Position numbers and translations under genes: made by a program. Shown piece by piece: positions 34,805 through 44,838 of a stretch of 64,000 nucleotides of DNA. Origin of the DNA: Stentor coeruleus (taxonomy: Eukaryota > Ciliophora > Heterotrichea > Heterotrichida > Stentoridae); contig MPUH01000220.1 in NCBI GenBank assembly GCA_001970955.1, positions 1 through 64,000 of the forward strand, written 5' to 3'. A model generated the notes under the pieces. It saw only the letters and a program-made list of their open reading frames with translations, searched no databases and was not told where the DNA came from. Position 1 is the stretch's first letter; each line of letters opens with the position of its first letter.

Positions 34805-36229
34805 TTAACTAATATAAGAATTATTTAACCCAAAGCCACTAACTGCAAGGTTTATTTGTGCTCGAGCACTTGGAGGTTTTGGTTTTGGAGGTAGTGAGTA
34901 GTTTTCCTCAATAAAATCATGTGCTTCAAAAATGCTCAAATTAGCTGGATAAGCTTGAGGATGAAACGATTCTGCTGCCACTTTATAACTAAATAAAGCT
35001 GATGTTAACGGGTTAGCAAAATTTTTCTTTTTATTATTTAAAGTAGGTTTGCTTCTAGTATCGATTTTAGGTAAATTAGGTTGGATATTTTTTGGTATCA
35101 GTTTTTCATTGATTTTATGTAGAGTTATAGGGACAACAAGAGGTTTATTAGAATTAGCTTTAATTTTCTCGAAAATCACCAACTTATACGCAATAATTTC
35201 ATCTTTTACTTCAATATCATCTCCTTCTTTAAACTCTTGTATCCTAACATAATAATCCACATTTTCTTTATCTCCTTGTATTAACACCCTTATCGTATTT
35301 TTATCAATCCCTTCTCCAAATATTTGTCTTAAATCCAAAGAATTATTATTTCCCCACATAACATATCCATTATCAACACTTAAACCCACATAATTCTTAT
35401 TTGGAAATCCAGAAATACTCACATTAGTTATACAAACTGAAACAAGTGCATTTATAGTTTTAACTTGAATTATTGTAGAACTTTGAAATAATATATGAAA
35501 AAGCTGGGGTGCTATATTTTTATCTTTAAAACCCTGAGGTTTTTTCCTTAAAGACTCTAAAGAAAGGTCGAATTTCGCAGGTTCTTTACCGTTAAAAACA
35601 AGTTGTTTAGATTCTTCTAAGTATTTTTTGAATTCTTCTGCGTTTAAATGTAATTCGCTACGTTTTTTTGATTTTTGTGGACTGTCGACTCGGAAACGAT
35701 TTATTTTTTGGCTTAAGGTTTGTGTGCAGTCTTGAACTCTTGATGAATAAATTATTTCTGCTTTTGCTGCTTTGTTTTTGACACCCCGTTCATTGATTGC
35801 TGCAGTTTTCCAGCCACTTTTCCCGAAATCGACGTAAGGTTTTTTGTAGAGGTAGTCGTGATTTAGAACTTTTGTATGAGAAAAAATACCTTTGTAATGG
35901 TCTTTGCTTAAAGGTTTTTGGAGTTCAAGCAAAGCTAGGTTTCTTCTTTTGGCTAGAACTGGGGATTTTGGTTGGATTGATTCTGGTATTGGGAGGTTTA
36001 TTATTGGTTCTTGTTCTTGTTTGATTTCATCAATAATGTCTTCTTCAGTTTCTTGCATCCAAAACATCCCAAGTCCATATAACAGGGTATCATAATGAAA
36101 GTCCGCACGGATGTCTGAGATATAATGGTGTTTTTTTCCTTTAGTCGACTTTGGGTTATAATACATCCTGACTTTTTTTTCTTTTTCATCCAGGGCTTTG
36201 AATTTATCTTCAATCGAAAGAATATTCAT
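34805..36229 (-). CDS. Unknown 474-aa protein
   Basis: ATG chosen at 36229 (MNILSIEDKFKALDEK); another in-frame ATG lies at 36259 inside the neighbouring gene. The N-terminal half is Lys/Pro-rich and probably disordered. A central region, about 255-375, looks like a folded beta-rich domain (VSVCITNVSISGFPNKNYVG; IRVLIQGDKENVDYYVRI). The C-terminus is Pro-rich (YSLPPKPKPPSARAQ). No signal peptide or membrane segment. Not recognised; the mix of disordered arms around one beta domain would suit a structural or ciliary protein, which is only a guess. Its start is one base from the start of the divergent gene at 36231. Confidence 0.75.
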   Translation of the reverse strand: MNILSIEDKFKALDEKEKKVRMYYNPKSTKGKKHHYISDIRADFHYDTLLYGLGMFWMQETEEDIIDEIKQEQEPIINLPIPESIQPKSPVLAKRRNLALLELQKPLSKDHYKGIFSHTKVLNHDYLYKKPYVDFGKSGWKTAAINERGVKNKAAKAEIIYSSRVQDCTQTLSQKINRFRVDSPQKSKKRSELHLNAEEFKKYLEESKQLVFNGKEPAKFDLSLESLRKKPQGFKDKNIAPQLFHILFQSSTIIQVKTINALVSVCITNVSISGFPNKNYVGLSVDNGYVMWGNNNSLDLRQIFGEGIDKNTIRVLIQGDKENVDYYVRIQEFKEGDDIEVKDEIIAYKLVIFEKIKANSNKPLVVPITLHKINEKLIPKNIQPNLPKIDTRSKPTLNNKKKNFANPLTSALFSYKVAAESFHPQAYPANLSIFEAHDFIEENYSLPPKPKPPSARAQINLAVSGFGLNNSYIS

Positions 36230-36230
36230 T

Positions 36231-37403
36231 ATGAGAAGATGGTTTGGTGAAATCCTCATGAAAAGGTTTGAAACTCTTCAGTCGACTATTTTTGTCCTTG
36301 GAGTTGAGAGATACAACATGGAACACTGTTTAAAAATCACAGAATATTTGCCAATAGTCCGTCCTGCTTGTATTATCACTCAGATTTCTCCTGATCATCC
36401 TATGTTTATTTTCAATGAAGATGGGGTATTTAGAGCTTGGAATAGCTATATGAAAGGAAAAGGAGGGAAGTTTTTACTTAATCCAAGACCTGAGACAATA
36501 CAGGATATTACTTTAAACACTGAAAAAATTTCTAAATTTTTAAGAGGGACACTATTGCATTCGAAAGGGTTTTCTTTTGCTTCAGCGAATATCGCGTATG
36601 TACAACATAACTCGTTTTTTGCTAAGCTGAGGAAATCTACTTTGCAACCTGACTGCTTTGTCTCACCATTACTATATCATGCTAATAACACAGATGTGGT
36701 AGGGTGTAGCTTAATAGCAGATCTTCCTGAACTCATATACCGGGACAATATAGCTCGAACAATCGACATCTCCGAAATAACAGAATACTTTAACCAATAC
36801 ATGATTGAAATCGAAAAAAAAAATGATGAATTCGATCCACGAACCTTAAAACCTCAAATAATGATAAAACCCAAAGCTGCCTATATAGCCGAAGTAATCA
36901 AGCAAATCTCTGACACACATGGTTTAATAGTAGCAATTGTAGATTCTTCAATCCTATATGCAATCGAAGAAGCATGGAAAGAACTAGAAAAACCCCCGAA
37001 ACCTATAAAAAGCTTTATGAAAATACCTGAAACTCCTGAAAAAATAACTTTAGCTGAATATACAGAAAAACATGCTTTACTTGATCTTATGTTTGGACCA
37101 TTTGTCCATGAATATTTCGTCAAATACGGGATTTTCCCATACACAGGCCATGGTATGCTTGGCACAGCAGATGGTTTTTATGAAACAGTTAAAGATTCAT
37201 GGCGTTATTATTATGGAAAACATTCTAGTGCATTAGGAGAACATATAAATTTACTTGTATCAGCAAGGCATGCTAAAGGTAAAACTGAAGATATTGAAGG
37301 GAAAAATAAAGCGAAAAAAATGCAAACAAAATCAAGAGCAAAAAGCAGAAGATCTAAAAAAGTTAAAGAAACTGAAAGCGAAGGATCTGATTTTGATAAT
37401 TAA
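36231..37403 (+). CDS. TraB-like domain protein with basic tail (tentative)
   Basis: The 390-aa protein starts MRRWFGEILMKRFETLQ; an ATG at 36258 is an alternative. The layout resembles TraB/TRABD proteins: an opening strand STIFVLGVERYN where TraB has VxLVGTaHxS, then VRPACIITQISPD (for PDVVVVELC), a middle segment GCSLIADLPELIYRDNIAR like the family's re-entry region, and GLIVAIVDSSILYAIEEAW (for VVGVVGxxHVPGI). The GTxH signature is lost. TRABD proteins sit at the mitochondrial outer membrane or are metalloprotease-like; function here is unknown. The last 40 residues are Lys/Arg/Ser-rich and could carry a nuclear signal. Confidence 0.55.
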   Translation: MRRWFGEILMKRFETLQSTIFVLGVERYNMEHCLKITEYLPIVRPACIITQISPDHPMFIFNEDGVFRAWNSYMKGKGGKFLLNPRPETIQDITLNTEKISKFLRGTLLHSKGFSFASANIAYVQHNSFFAKLRKSTLQPDCFVSPLLYHANNTDVVGCSLIADLPELIYRDNIARTIDISEITEYFNQYMIEIEKKNDEFDPRTLKPQIMIKPKAAYIAEVIKQISDTHGLIVAIVDSSILYAIEEAWKELEKPPKPIKSFMKIPETPEKITLAEYTEKHALLDLMFGPFVHEYFVKYGIFPYTGHGMLGTADGFYETVKDSWRYYYGKHSSALGEHINLLVSARHAKGKTEDIEGKNKAKKMQTKSRAKSRRSKKVKETESEGSDFDN

Positions 37404-38086
37404 TTAGTAGTTTATACGTTATGAGTTATATTATTAGAGGATTATCATGAAGTTTTTAATTAGAAAAATTAAAGATAAAAAATTATGAAAAATCTTTAGA
37501 GGGAAATTGTATAATAATAAGTGTATGTAAGAAAATAGAAATTTTAGAGAATAATATGTGGATGTTTTGATATGAATTTTTATTATGAATGTTTTTGATA
37601 TAAGGATAGGAGGATTTTTTATATTATATATGTTATTAATATTTTTCATAATCTTGTGTGATTATTTAATAGACTTGGTTAAATAGGATTTTAGATTTTA
37701 AGTTTAGAAAATTGACTTGGGGTTAAATAGAATATAGTGAGAAGTTTTTTTTTGGAGTGGAATTGTGAAAAATAAGTAAGTTGAAATTATTAACTTCTTA
37801 CAATTTCATATACTATTAAAAAAGCAAACCCTTAATTGATTATTAGTCATTCTATAATGCATATATTTTATTATATAAAAAAATCCATATCTTTAAAATC
37901 GCCATCCTGTATTTCTTTTAAATTTACTAATTTCCTCCCCCAAACATAAATTTTATCTCTTTTATCTTACACATTCATATAAAAACAATATAATACCCAA
38001 TTCACCTTTCATCCCATACTTTTATCAATTTATTCATACATTAAATCCACTTTTCCAATACATAAATTCTAATCAAAAATTTATCT
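37404..38086. other. Intergenic between convergent genes
   Basis: G-rich on the + strand to about 37770, C-rich from about 37900 to 38070. An open frame on the minus strand at 37434-37649 is Ile/Asn/Phe-rich and is an artefact of composition. No gene seen. Confidence 0.55.
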
Positions 38087-38485
38087 TTATTTATTGCACA
38101 AAGTGTAATCTCTTATTTTTTGTATTACCAACTCAGCCAGACTTAAAGGTTTTGTTTCAAGTGCTTTAGCATCTAAACAGTATCCTTGTGGCCTTTCTTG
38201 CATTTCATGATTTCTCTTATGCAATGATAGTTGAGAAATCTGTCTAAAATATTCACCACATATCGTACACTGATATGGCTTAGCTCCAGTATGTATGAAT
38301 ATATGCTCTTTAAGGTTTTGCTGGCTTACGAAAAATTTTCCGCAGTAATCGCATTTGTGCTTTTTCTGTTTTAAATGAGTGATTTCTACGTGTCTTTTTA
38401 GGTTGAATTTTGTGGTGTAGTTCTTCGTGCAATCATTGAACATGCAGCAGTATAAGCTAATCTTATATTCTGTTATAACTTTCAT
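38087..38485 (-). CDS. Three-finger C2H2 zinc-finger protein
   Basis: The 132-aa protein has three consecutive C2H2 fingers: CMFNDC-x12-H-x4-H (about 14-37), CDYCGKFF-x-H-x3-H (about 45-65) and CTICGEYF-x-H-x3-H (about 73-93). Fingers 2 and 3 are joined by TGAKPYQ, close to the canonical TGEKPY linker of DNA-binding fingers. Finger 1 has a wider Cys spacing, as in TFIIIA. A C-terminal helical tail (LSLAELVIQKIRDY) follows. A sequence-specific DNA-binding or RNA-binding role is likely; the target is unknown. Single exon. The palindrome cttataagtt lies about 45 nt upstream of the start. Confidence 0.9.
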   Translation of the reverse strand: MKVITEYKISLYCCMFNDCTKNYTTKFNLKRHVEITHLKQKKHKCDYCGKFFVSQQNLKEHIFIHTGAKPYQCTICGEYFRQISQLSLHKRNHEMQERPQGYCLDAKALETKPLSLAELVIQKIRDYTLCNK

Positions 38486-40188
38486 TTATATTATCAACCA
38501 TAAAAGTTTAGATATATGATGTTTTAATCCTTATAAGTTTTTATGTCAGGAGATTTTTTTATGCAAACAAAGTTGTTTTGGGTTTGTTTTTGTTAGGTTT
38601 ATTAATAAAGGAATTTTATTTTTATTGAATATTAGTGTTATGCAAACTGTATTAGACGCTGCTGGAAATTAACTTAAAAAAATAATGGATGGAATGAAGT
38701 ATTAATAAATGCATAGGAAATTTGAATAAGGACAAAGATAATAATATTGACCTATATAAAACTGCTTATTTAGAATTTCACTATTAAATGCTTTATTTTA
38801 TTTATATAGTTATTCCCTTAGTCTAAATACTAAAAAAGCTACAGCAAAGTTACTTTAGGTATAGACTATAAAACTCAACATTTAAAAGATTAGATTACTT
38901 ACAAAGTTAAACTTAAGAGCTGACGATATTTTTAATATCCTTAAGCATTTTAAAAACAGAATAGGAATGATAAAATCTTATTTGCTTCATCAGTATCAAA
39001 AATTTATTGAGTTTTTAAAAAATCCACAAGGTCAGTGTTTTTCAAAAATCCTCAGAGTATTAGCACAACCAAAGCTATCATGTCTTGAAACAACAAGCAT
39101 TCGTGTAGAAACAATTTATATCGCAAATTTTAATAAAACTTCTCTTTTTGGTTGAAATTTTTTTCTGCTTGCAAGAATATCTCTTGGAAAATATTTAGAG
39201 TAGCAGATTTAGATCTATGTCACTCCATATAATATTTTAATATAGAACTTGACCCTAGGCAAAGTAAAAAAAATATTCTTACAACACTAAATGCTCTAAA
39301 TTAGATAATGGGAAAGGAAGAAGTATAGAGACAAAAGATTTTGTAAGGGAAAAATAGTATAATTTGAATATAAGGCTTACATTTTACCCTTTGATTTAAA
39401 GAATCTTATAATGTGTTATACTTAGGCCTTACAAGATATTCTTATTAGTATTTAGAATATAAAGATATGAGTAGTCTTTAATAGAGCAATTAGTAATCTA
39501 AAATGAATTGGATTTTACATGAAAGTCTTAATTTTAATATAGCATCAGACAGAAAATTTTATTATTGAACAAAGTTTTTCATAAAATTTCGCATCAGAAG
39601 TAAAATAGTTAAAAAAAAAAATTTACATCTGATTGATATAGAAAAAAAACTTTGTTTAATATCTGCTGAGCTTTAAAGAATTAATGATGATTTTATTTAT
39701 AATTTATGAAAATTTGAAAAACTTAGTATATAAATTGATTTTAGATTAGTATATACTAGATACTGGAACTTTAAGTCAAAAAAGTGAAAATTTATGTGAA
39801 GATTTATTGTAATTTTTATTTTCTAACTATCTAAATTCTCTAAGACTTTAATTCTTTTACCTGCATTAATTATAACTTGAAGAAAAGGTGGGCTCATCAT
39901 TTACAGCACCCATTCTAATAATTCTGCTTTGATTTTGCCACTCATTTTATTATTATTTATTTAATAAACAACATGCTTATTTGCATTAAAAGCATATGCT
40001 AATACTAAAACTGAAAGTAATATAATACATTTTTATTTTTAAAGATTAAATATAGACTAAATCATTTAATGTAATATATAATTAAGTTAGTTTCATATTA
40101 TTCAAAGTATAAAATTATCTTTAGCACTTGGATCAATTCATCTTAATAATTAATTTATTATTTATGAAGATGGGATTATAAATTATAA
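38486..40188. other. Gene-poor region, 1.7 kb, with coding-like scraps
   Basis: Very AT-rich. A + strand frame at 38967-39155 (LKNPQGQCFSKILRVLAQ) and a minus-strand stretch near 39945-39825 (MSGKIKAELLEWVL, then a stop, then FLQVIINAGKRIKVLENL) look more protein-like than chance but are short and broken. They may be relics of mobile elements. No complete gene recognised. Confidence 0.4.
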
Positions 40189-41190
40189 ATGCAATTTTAT
40201 ACAGTGAAAAGTGATGAACTTGCTTTTGCTTCTAAAATTAGTGAAATGGGTTCAGAAATTTCTGAAAGAAAGCAAAATACCCGAAAAGTTTTCTCTTCCT
40301 TCGAAATGTTTAAAAACAGTACAACTTTAGAAGTAGCGAATATTGTAAGAGAAATTCCATCACATCTCCAAGGAAAAAAAATAAGCATCTTGACTAAAAA
40401 GCTGGAAAATCGAATAAATTACTCAGCAAGTCTACCCATTGAATATTTAGAGAGTAAATTATTTGATTTAAGTCGTACCTATTTTATAAGTTTAAGCGCC
40501 TCAAATTGTATCCTCTCAACATTTTTTCAGATGCATCCATTATTAAAGATATTAGAGCAAGATACCGTATACTCAGAAAAATCAAAGCAACTCTTAATTC
40601 AGCATCTTTCATTAAATTTATTAGCTATCAAAGAATACCGTTTCATAAAGTCATTTATTCATTTTCTGAATGACCTAATTATTGTCTGGGGATTATCAAA
40701 TATTTACAACTATCGTTTTCGTTTTGATAGAAGGCTAGAATTACTTTATTTTTTAAACATTGACGATATATTTGAGGATATTATTTCATGTGAAGTTATA
40801 TGGCTTAGTTATGCTGTAGGGATTTCACCCTTATCAAAAGTGGTGAGTAGGAATTTAAAGATTAGAGGGGAGATGGTTCAGAATGCTTTAAAGAAAGTAT
40901 TTTATGGTTTTATGAAATGTAATGAAGAGTATGTTAAAGAGTGTGAATCAATTGAACCATGGCTGTCATATAAGAACCCGAGTTTGGCTAGAGAATTTAA
41001 TTTCCCCACATCTTCAAAGGTAAACATGCCGAATTATCAAAAACTTCATGAATCTTTTTGGAATGTTTTGTTTAGTAAAAAATGCTCGAATCTGAAAGTT
41101 TATTTAAAAAACTTTGAAAAGACTTATAGGGACTTTGAAGAAGCTCTACTGGTATCTTTCATTGATATGTCTGCAGCTTGCTTCTCCTAA
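40189..41190 (+). CDS. Unknown 333-aa helical protein
   Basis: Complete single-exon frame with ATG at 40189 and TAA stop. Predicted mostly alpha-helical, with alternating charged and hydrophobic stretches (KLFDLSRTYFISLSASNCIL; YRFIKSFIHFLNDLIIVWGL). The second stretch is hydrophobic but not clearly membrane-spanning. No signal peptide. The C-terminal part includes LKNFEKTYRDFEEALLVSFI. No family recognised. It ends 239 nt from the end of the convergent RABL2 gene. Confidence 0.72.
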   Translation: MQFYTVKSDELAFASKISEMGSEISERKQNTRKVFSSFEMFKNSTTLEVANIVREIPSHLQGKKISILTKKLENRINYSASLPIEYLESKLFDLSRTYFISLSASNCILSTFFQMHPLLKILEQDTVYSEKSKQLLIQHLSLNLLAIKEYRFIKSFIHFLNDLIIVWGLSNIYNYRFRFDRRLELLYFLNIDDIFEDIISCEVIWLSYAVGISPLSKVVSRNLKIRGEMVQNALKKVFYGFMKCNEEYVKECESIEPWLSYKNPSLAREFNFPTSSKVNMPNYQKLHESFWNVLFSKKCSNLKVYLKNFEKTYRDFEEALLVSFIDMSAACFS

Positions 41191-41429
41191 ATGCTGTAAA
41201 TTGTGTACACGGATTCAGCACTCAATTATAATAAAAATTAGTATATAAACAACTTGAATTTAAAAGATGATATTTTACAAAATGCATAAAATAATTAGAA
41301 GATAATCTCTAACAACATCAAAAATACATTTCATCTTCACAACCAAATACTTTAAATTAATTCAATATCACTATCAAGCCAAATACTCTAAATTCCGAAT
41401 CTTTAATTTATCCATAAAATTAAATATTC

Positions 41430-42041
41430 CTAACTATTAAGCCACGAATCATCATCAAGTAATTCCATAACATCCCTTTCAAAGCTCCTAGGAGGATTAT
41501 TCTTAAACTCCAAAGCTTTCTTCAGTGTTTCCCTAAATATCTTCACAACATTAGTTCCATCTGCAGCTGAAACAAAATGAAAATCTAATCCATATTGCTC
41601 ACCAAATTTAAAACTCTTCTTCGTCACATCTAAATTCACATCAATTTTATTAGCAAGAAGTACACAAGGAATATCAGGACAATATGTTCTCATTTCTTTA
41701 TACCAATTCTTCAAATTAGCATAAGTAATTTTTCTTGTTACATCAAAGACAAGTATACAAGCATGAGCTCCAAAGTAATAAGAAGGATGTAAATTATTAA
41801 AGCACTCTTGACCAGCAGTATCCCAGATATCAACTTTAAGCTCTTGGCCATCTAAAACTGTGTTATGTCTAAACATTGTCAGAGCATATGTCGAAAGTTG
41901 CCGCTCTTCATAGTCGTTGATTAGAAATCGCTCTACAAGTTTTGACTTACCAACAGCTGAATCCCCTAACAGGATAATTTTTACGTCACATGGAGCTAAA
42001 TCTGCCGCTTGTTTCACTTTGTTTTCGATAAGATGATCCAT
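41430..42041 (-). CDS. RABL2: RABL2, Rab-like small GTPase of cilia
   Basis: Small GTPase of 203 aa. GDSAVGKS (P-loop), DTAGQE, NKID and SAADG (G5) are intact. The RABL2-specific words are all there: RFLINDYEERQLSTYALTMF in switch I (matching QLSTYALTxYKH), LHPSYYFGAHACILVFDVTR (for MHxSYYHKAHACIMVFDVQR), KNWYKEMRTYCPDIPCVLLA and VSAADGTNVVK. As in other RABL2 proteins there is no C-terminal prenylation Cys; it ends DDSWLNS. RABL2 acts at the ciliary base, where it promotes entry of intraflagellar-transport trains. Single exon, divergent layout with the unrelated gene on its right is not present: the anoctamin gene behind it is in the same orientation. Confidence 0.95.
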   Translation of the reverse strand: MDHLIENKVKQAADLAPCDVKIILLGDSAVGKSKLVERFLINDYEERQLSTYALTMFRHNTVLDGQELKVDIWDTAGQECFNNLHPSYYFGAHACILVFDVTRKITYANLKNWYKEMRTYCPDIPCVLLANKIDVNLDVTKKSFKFGEQYGLDFHFVSAADGTNVVKIFRETLKKALEFKNNPPRSFERDVMELLDDDSWLNS

Positions 42042-42229
42042 ATTTTTATATATGAATTTTTCTTTATAACTTTTTTTTCTATTTAAAATCCTTAGTTTTT
42101 TCCATTAGTATCATAATCAATAATCAGACTATAAAATATTAAAATACTAAAACCCTTAAAAATACAAAAAACCTTAAAGAATATGTTTTTCCATATATAT
42201 AAAACTATTCTTAAATCTATCTAATTGTC

Positions 42230-44614
42230 TTAATGATTATATTCTATATTCTTATCATCCAAATAAAATTCTTTGACTCCAGGGGTTTTAACAAATGCTA
42301 AATTCCTAATTTCTTTCTTATCACTTGGGTCAATAGTTCCTTGCATTGTCCGTTCCTCAGCAATCCTTTTACTCCAACAAAGTCCATCTTTAACTCTTTT
42401 TGGAACATCAGAAACTAAAGATATAAGTAAAAATTTAAATACCAACAATAAATGCTCAAGAATAATAAATCTAACCCATAAATCTCCATTTTTATACATT
42501 TCAGAAAGTCCTTGTTTCCCAGTAACATTCCCTGCCGCATCTTTAATTTCAGTTTGATCGAAAACATCAGCAGTAAATACTAAAATAGCTGTATTTGTTA
42601 ATACTCCAAACATAGAAACAGTTCTAATAATTCCTATCCAATTCCCTATAGAATTAGCTGGTGTTGGAAATGGTCTTTGACATAAATAACAGAGTTTATA
42701 AGCATCAACTCTAACTTCAAGGATACTTAATATAAAAGAAAACAATGGGAATAAAGGATATGCTACTGAAAACATAACAACATAACCATAGTTTATAATA
42801 AGTTCCATATAATCATCAAGTGGAGTTTCATATATTGGAAGTTTAGCTTCATTTTCAGTTGGTGTTAAGTTTAGTTTTAATTCACTAATATCTTTACTTT
42901 CAGATTCAAGTTTACGGGCTTCTTGATATAATGCCCATTTGTTACGAAGATATGGCATACCAAGTTCGGTTAGGTTTAAGAATGTGTTTATTATCAAAAT
43001 CCAAAATAACTGCCCACCAAGTTCTTTCATACAGTTGTTTTCATAGCAGGTATCTTTGAAAAAAGCTATATAAAAAAGAGATGCGTAACTGTTTATGAAT
43101 TGGAAAAGGTATAGTTTTATAGTCAAAGCGTCATTAAACTGAGAGTCATATTCATAATTTTCCCATTCAGTGAGTTTTATAGCTACAACTCTATGCACAA
43201 CATTCATAAAACGGATCTGCACAGCATTTAGTAAAGAGAAATAATGGATATAATTCCCATATTCTCTTTTCGCTATAAAAATTGCAATGATCATAGCCAA
43301 AACACTTGCTGAAAAAGTTAAAGTTATAGTAAAACCAAGTGATCTTTTACATCTATCCATTTTACTATGTCGTATTTTCCTTTTTTGCCCTGTAATTTTA
43401 TCAGTTTCATAATCCCCTTTAAAAGTTGGCCTTTGTTGTTCAACTTCAATCATATCTGTTGTCCCCCACATCCAAGCTAACTCGTTTTCTTTTCTAGTCC
43501 AAAGTTGATCTAAAAGCGTGGATCCGATACTTAAAGCTAAGGAAAACAATAACAATAAAAATTCAGAAAAGTCTAAGTTTTCTTCAAAATTGACGAGATT
43601 TTTATAAAATCTTGTTGCTATAAATGCTAAAAGACCAAAAATCGTTGGGAATATTAGCCAAAGGATGTAATAGTCTATATATGCGAAATACATTGAGATT
43701 TTTTCCCCATAGTATTTACGGATTGCTTTAAGAGGTTGACTTTCATAGAATTTTGTAAAACTGGCCCAGTTGTCTTTGAGGATGTTGAGTTCAGGTTCAG
43801 AGTGTAAACAGAAATTCGAGAGGATGATTTTGTTTTCGAGAAGAGAGCCAAGATCTATTGAAGAAGATATCATACCAACTACTATTCTAACTTTATCTTT
43901 GTAGAGGAAAGCGGAATTCATCTCTTTTTCGTAACGGGATTTTTTACCTCTTGAAGTGAAGGTTTTATAAGTTTCGAATATGTTTAGGTCGTGTCGCTGA
44001 TAAGCTGCTTTGGTTTGGAATTTCGCATATGGGCAAACTGCGGAGTAGCCTACTTTTGGATAGACATCACTTGCTGATATACTTGTATGATGGGTATCAG
44101 AATTTTCATACGTCAAATGATGTGGCCTGGTAATGTTAACCTGAGTCATATAATCCATAATATCAGCTTGTACTCTTAAATTAGCTTCTGAAGCTTTGAC
44201 TTGCATGAAAATTTCATCCTTATCTCTGCTATAAAAAACTTTAATCTCTAAAAATAGTTCTTCTTGGAATATCCTCACAAGCACATCAACAACTTTTTTA
44301 ACAAAAAGTCTCCACTCTGTTTCTTCGCCACTAGTATCCAAACAAAAAGAATCCCATTCAGCTTTAATCCAATTTGATCTTTTAACTGAAGCCATTTCGG
44401 TCATTTCAACTTCTTGATGAGTGGCGATTATTTTGAAAACCGTATTGTATATATCATGGCAATAATGAAGTGGTACTTTATGGCTTAAGTTTTCAATAAC
44501 ATTAGGATCTGTAGAGAAGAAATTAGGAAACACAAAAACTTGATGGTATTCTTTGTCAAATTGACTTGTGATAGCCAAATTGGACATTAGAGGCTCATAG
44601 ACAGTGCCTGCCAT
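42230..44614 (-). CDS. Anoctamin / TMEM16-family membrane protein
   Basis: The 794-aa protein has a long soluble N-terminus (about 1-305), then about ten membrane segments. The anoctamin start of the membrane domain is clear: IRKYYGEKISMYFAYIDYYI (for IRxYFGEKIAxYFAWxxFYT), followed by LIFPTIFGLLAF. Later family words are WENYEYDSQFNDALTIKLYL, FQFINSYASLFYIAFFK and LTELGMPYLRNKW. TMEM16 proteins are Ca2+-activated chloride channels or lipid scramblases; which one cannot be told. Acidic residues in helices 6-8 could bind Ca2+. Single exon, and in the same orientation as RABL2 and LRRC45. In a ciliate, Ca2+-gated conductances control ciliary reversal. Confidence 0.9.
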   Translation of the reverse strand: MAGTVYEPLMSNLAITSQFDKEYHQVFVFPNFFSTDPNVIENLSHKVPLHYCHDIYNTVFKIIATHQEVEMTEMASVKRSNWIKAEWDSFCLDTSGEETEWRLFVKKVVDVLVRIFQEELFLEIKVFYSRDKDEIFMQVKASEANLRVQADIMDYMTQVNITRPHHLTYENSDTHHTSISASDVYPKVGYSAVCPYAKFQTKAAYQRHDLNIFETYKTFTSRGKKSRYEKEMNSAFLYKDKVRIVVGMISSSIDLGSLLENKIILSNFCLHSEPELNILKDNWASFTKFYESQPLKAIRKYYGEKISMYFAYIDYYILWLIFPTIFGLLAFIATRFYKNLVNFEENLDFSEFLLLLFSLALSIGSTLLDQLWTRKENELAWMWGTTDMIEVEQQRPTFKGDYETDKITGQKRKIRHSKMDRCKRSLGFTITLTFSASVLAMIIAIFIAKREYGNYIHYFSLLNAVQIRFMNVVHRVVAIKLTEWENYEYDSQFNDALTIKLYLFQFINSYASLFYIAFFKDTCYENNCMKELGGQLFWILIINTFLNLTELGMPYLRNKWALYQEARKLESESKDISELKLNLTPTENEAKLPIYETPLDDYMELIINYGYVVMFSVAYPLFPLFSFILSILEVRVDAYKLCYLCQRPFPTPANSIGNWIGIIRTVSMFGVLTNTAILVFTADVFDQTEIKDAAGNVTGKQGLSEMYKNGDLWVRFIILEHLLLVFKFLLISLVSDVPKRVKDGLCWSKRIAEERTMQGTIDPSDKKEIRNLAFVKTPGVKEFYLDDKNIEYNH

Positions 44615-44838
44615 TAAAATATAAACTAATACAAAAGCGTTTGTTAGAGAAATAAGACTATAAATATTTAGTAATCTTTTTAGTATACCTTAAGACATAA
44701 ATATCGTTAAATAAATATAAAAGGATTTGAATAAGATTAAGATGCTATATTGTATATTAAAATCCTTTAATTAAAGAGTTTATTGTATGATTTATACAAA
44801 AATAACGATATTTATTAAATGTTTTAAATAATCTAAAA

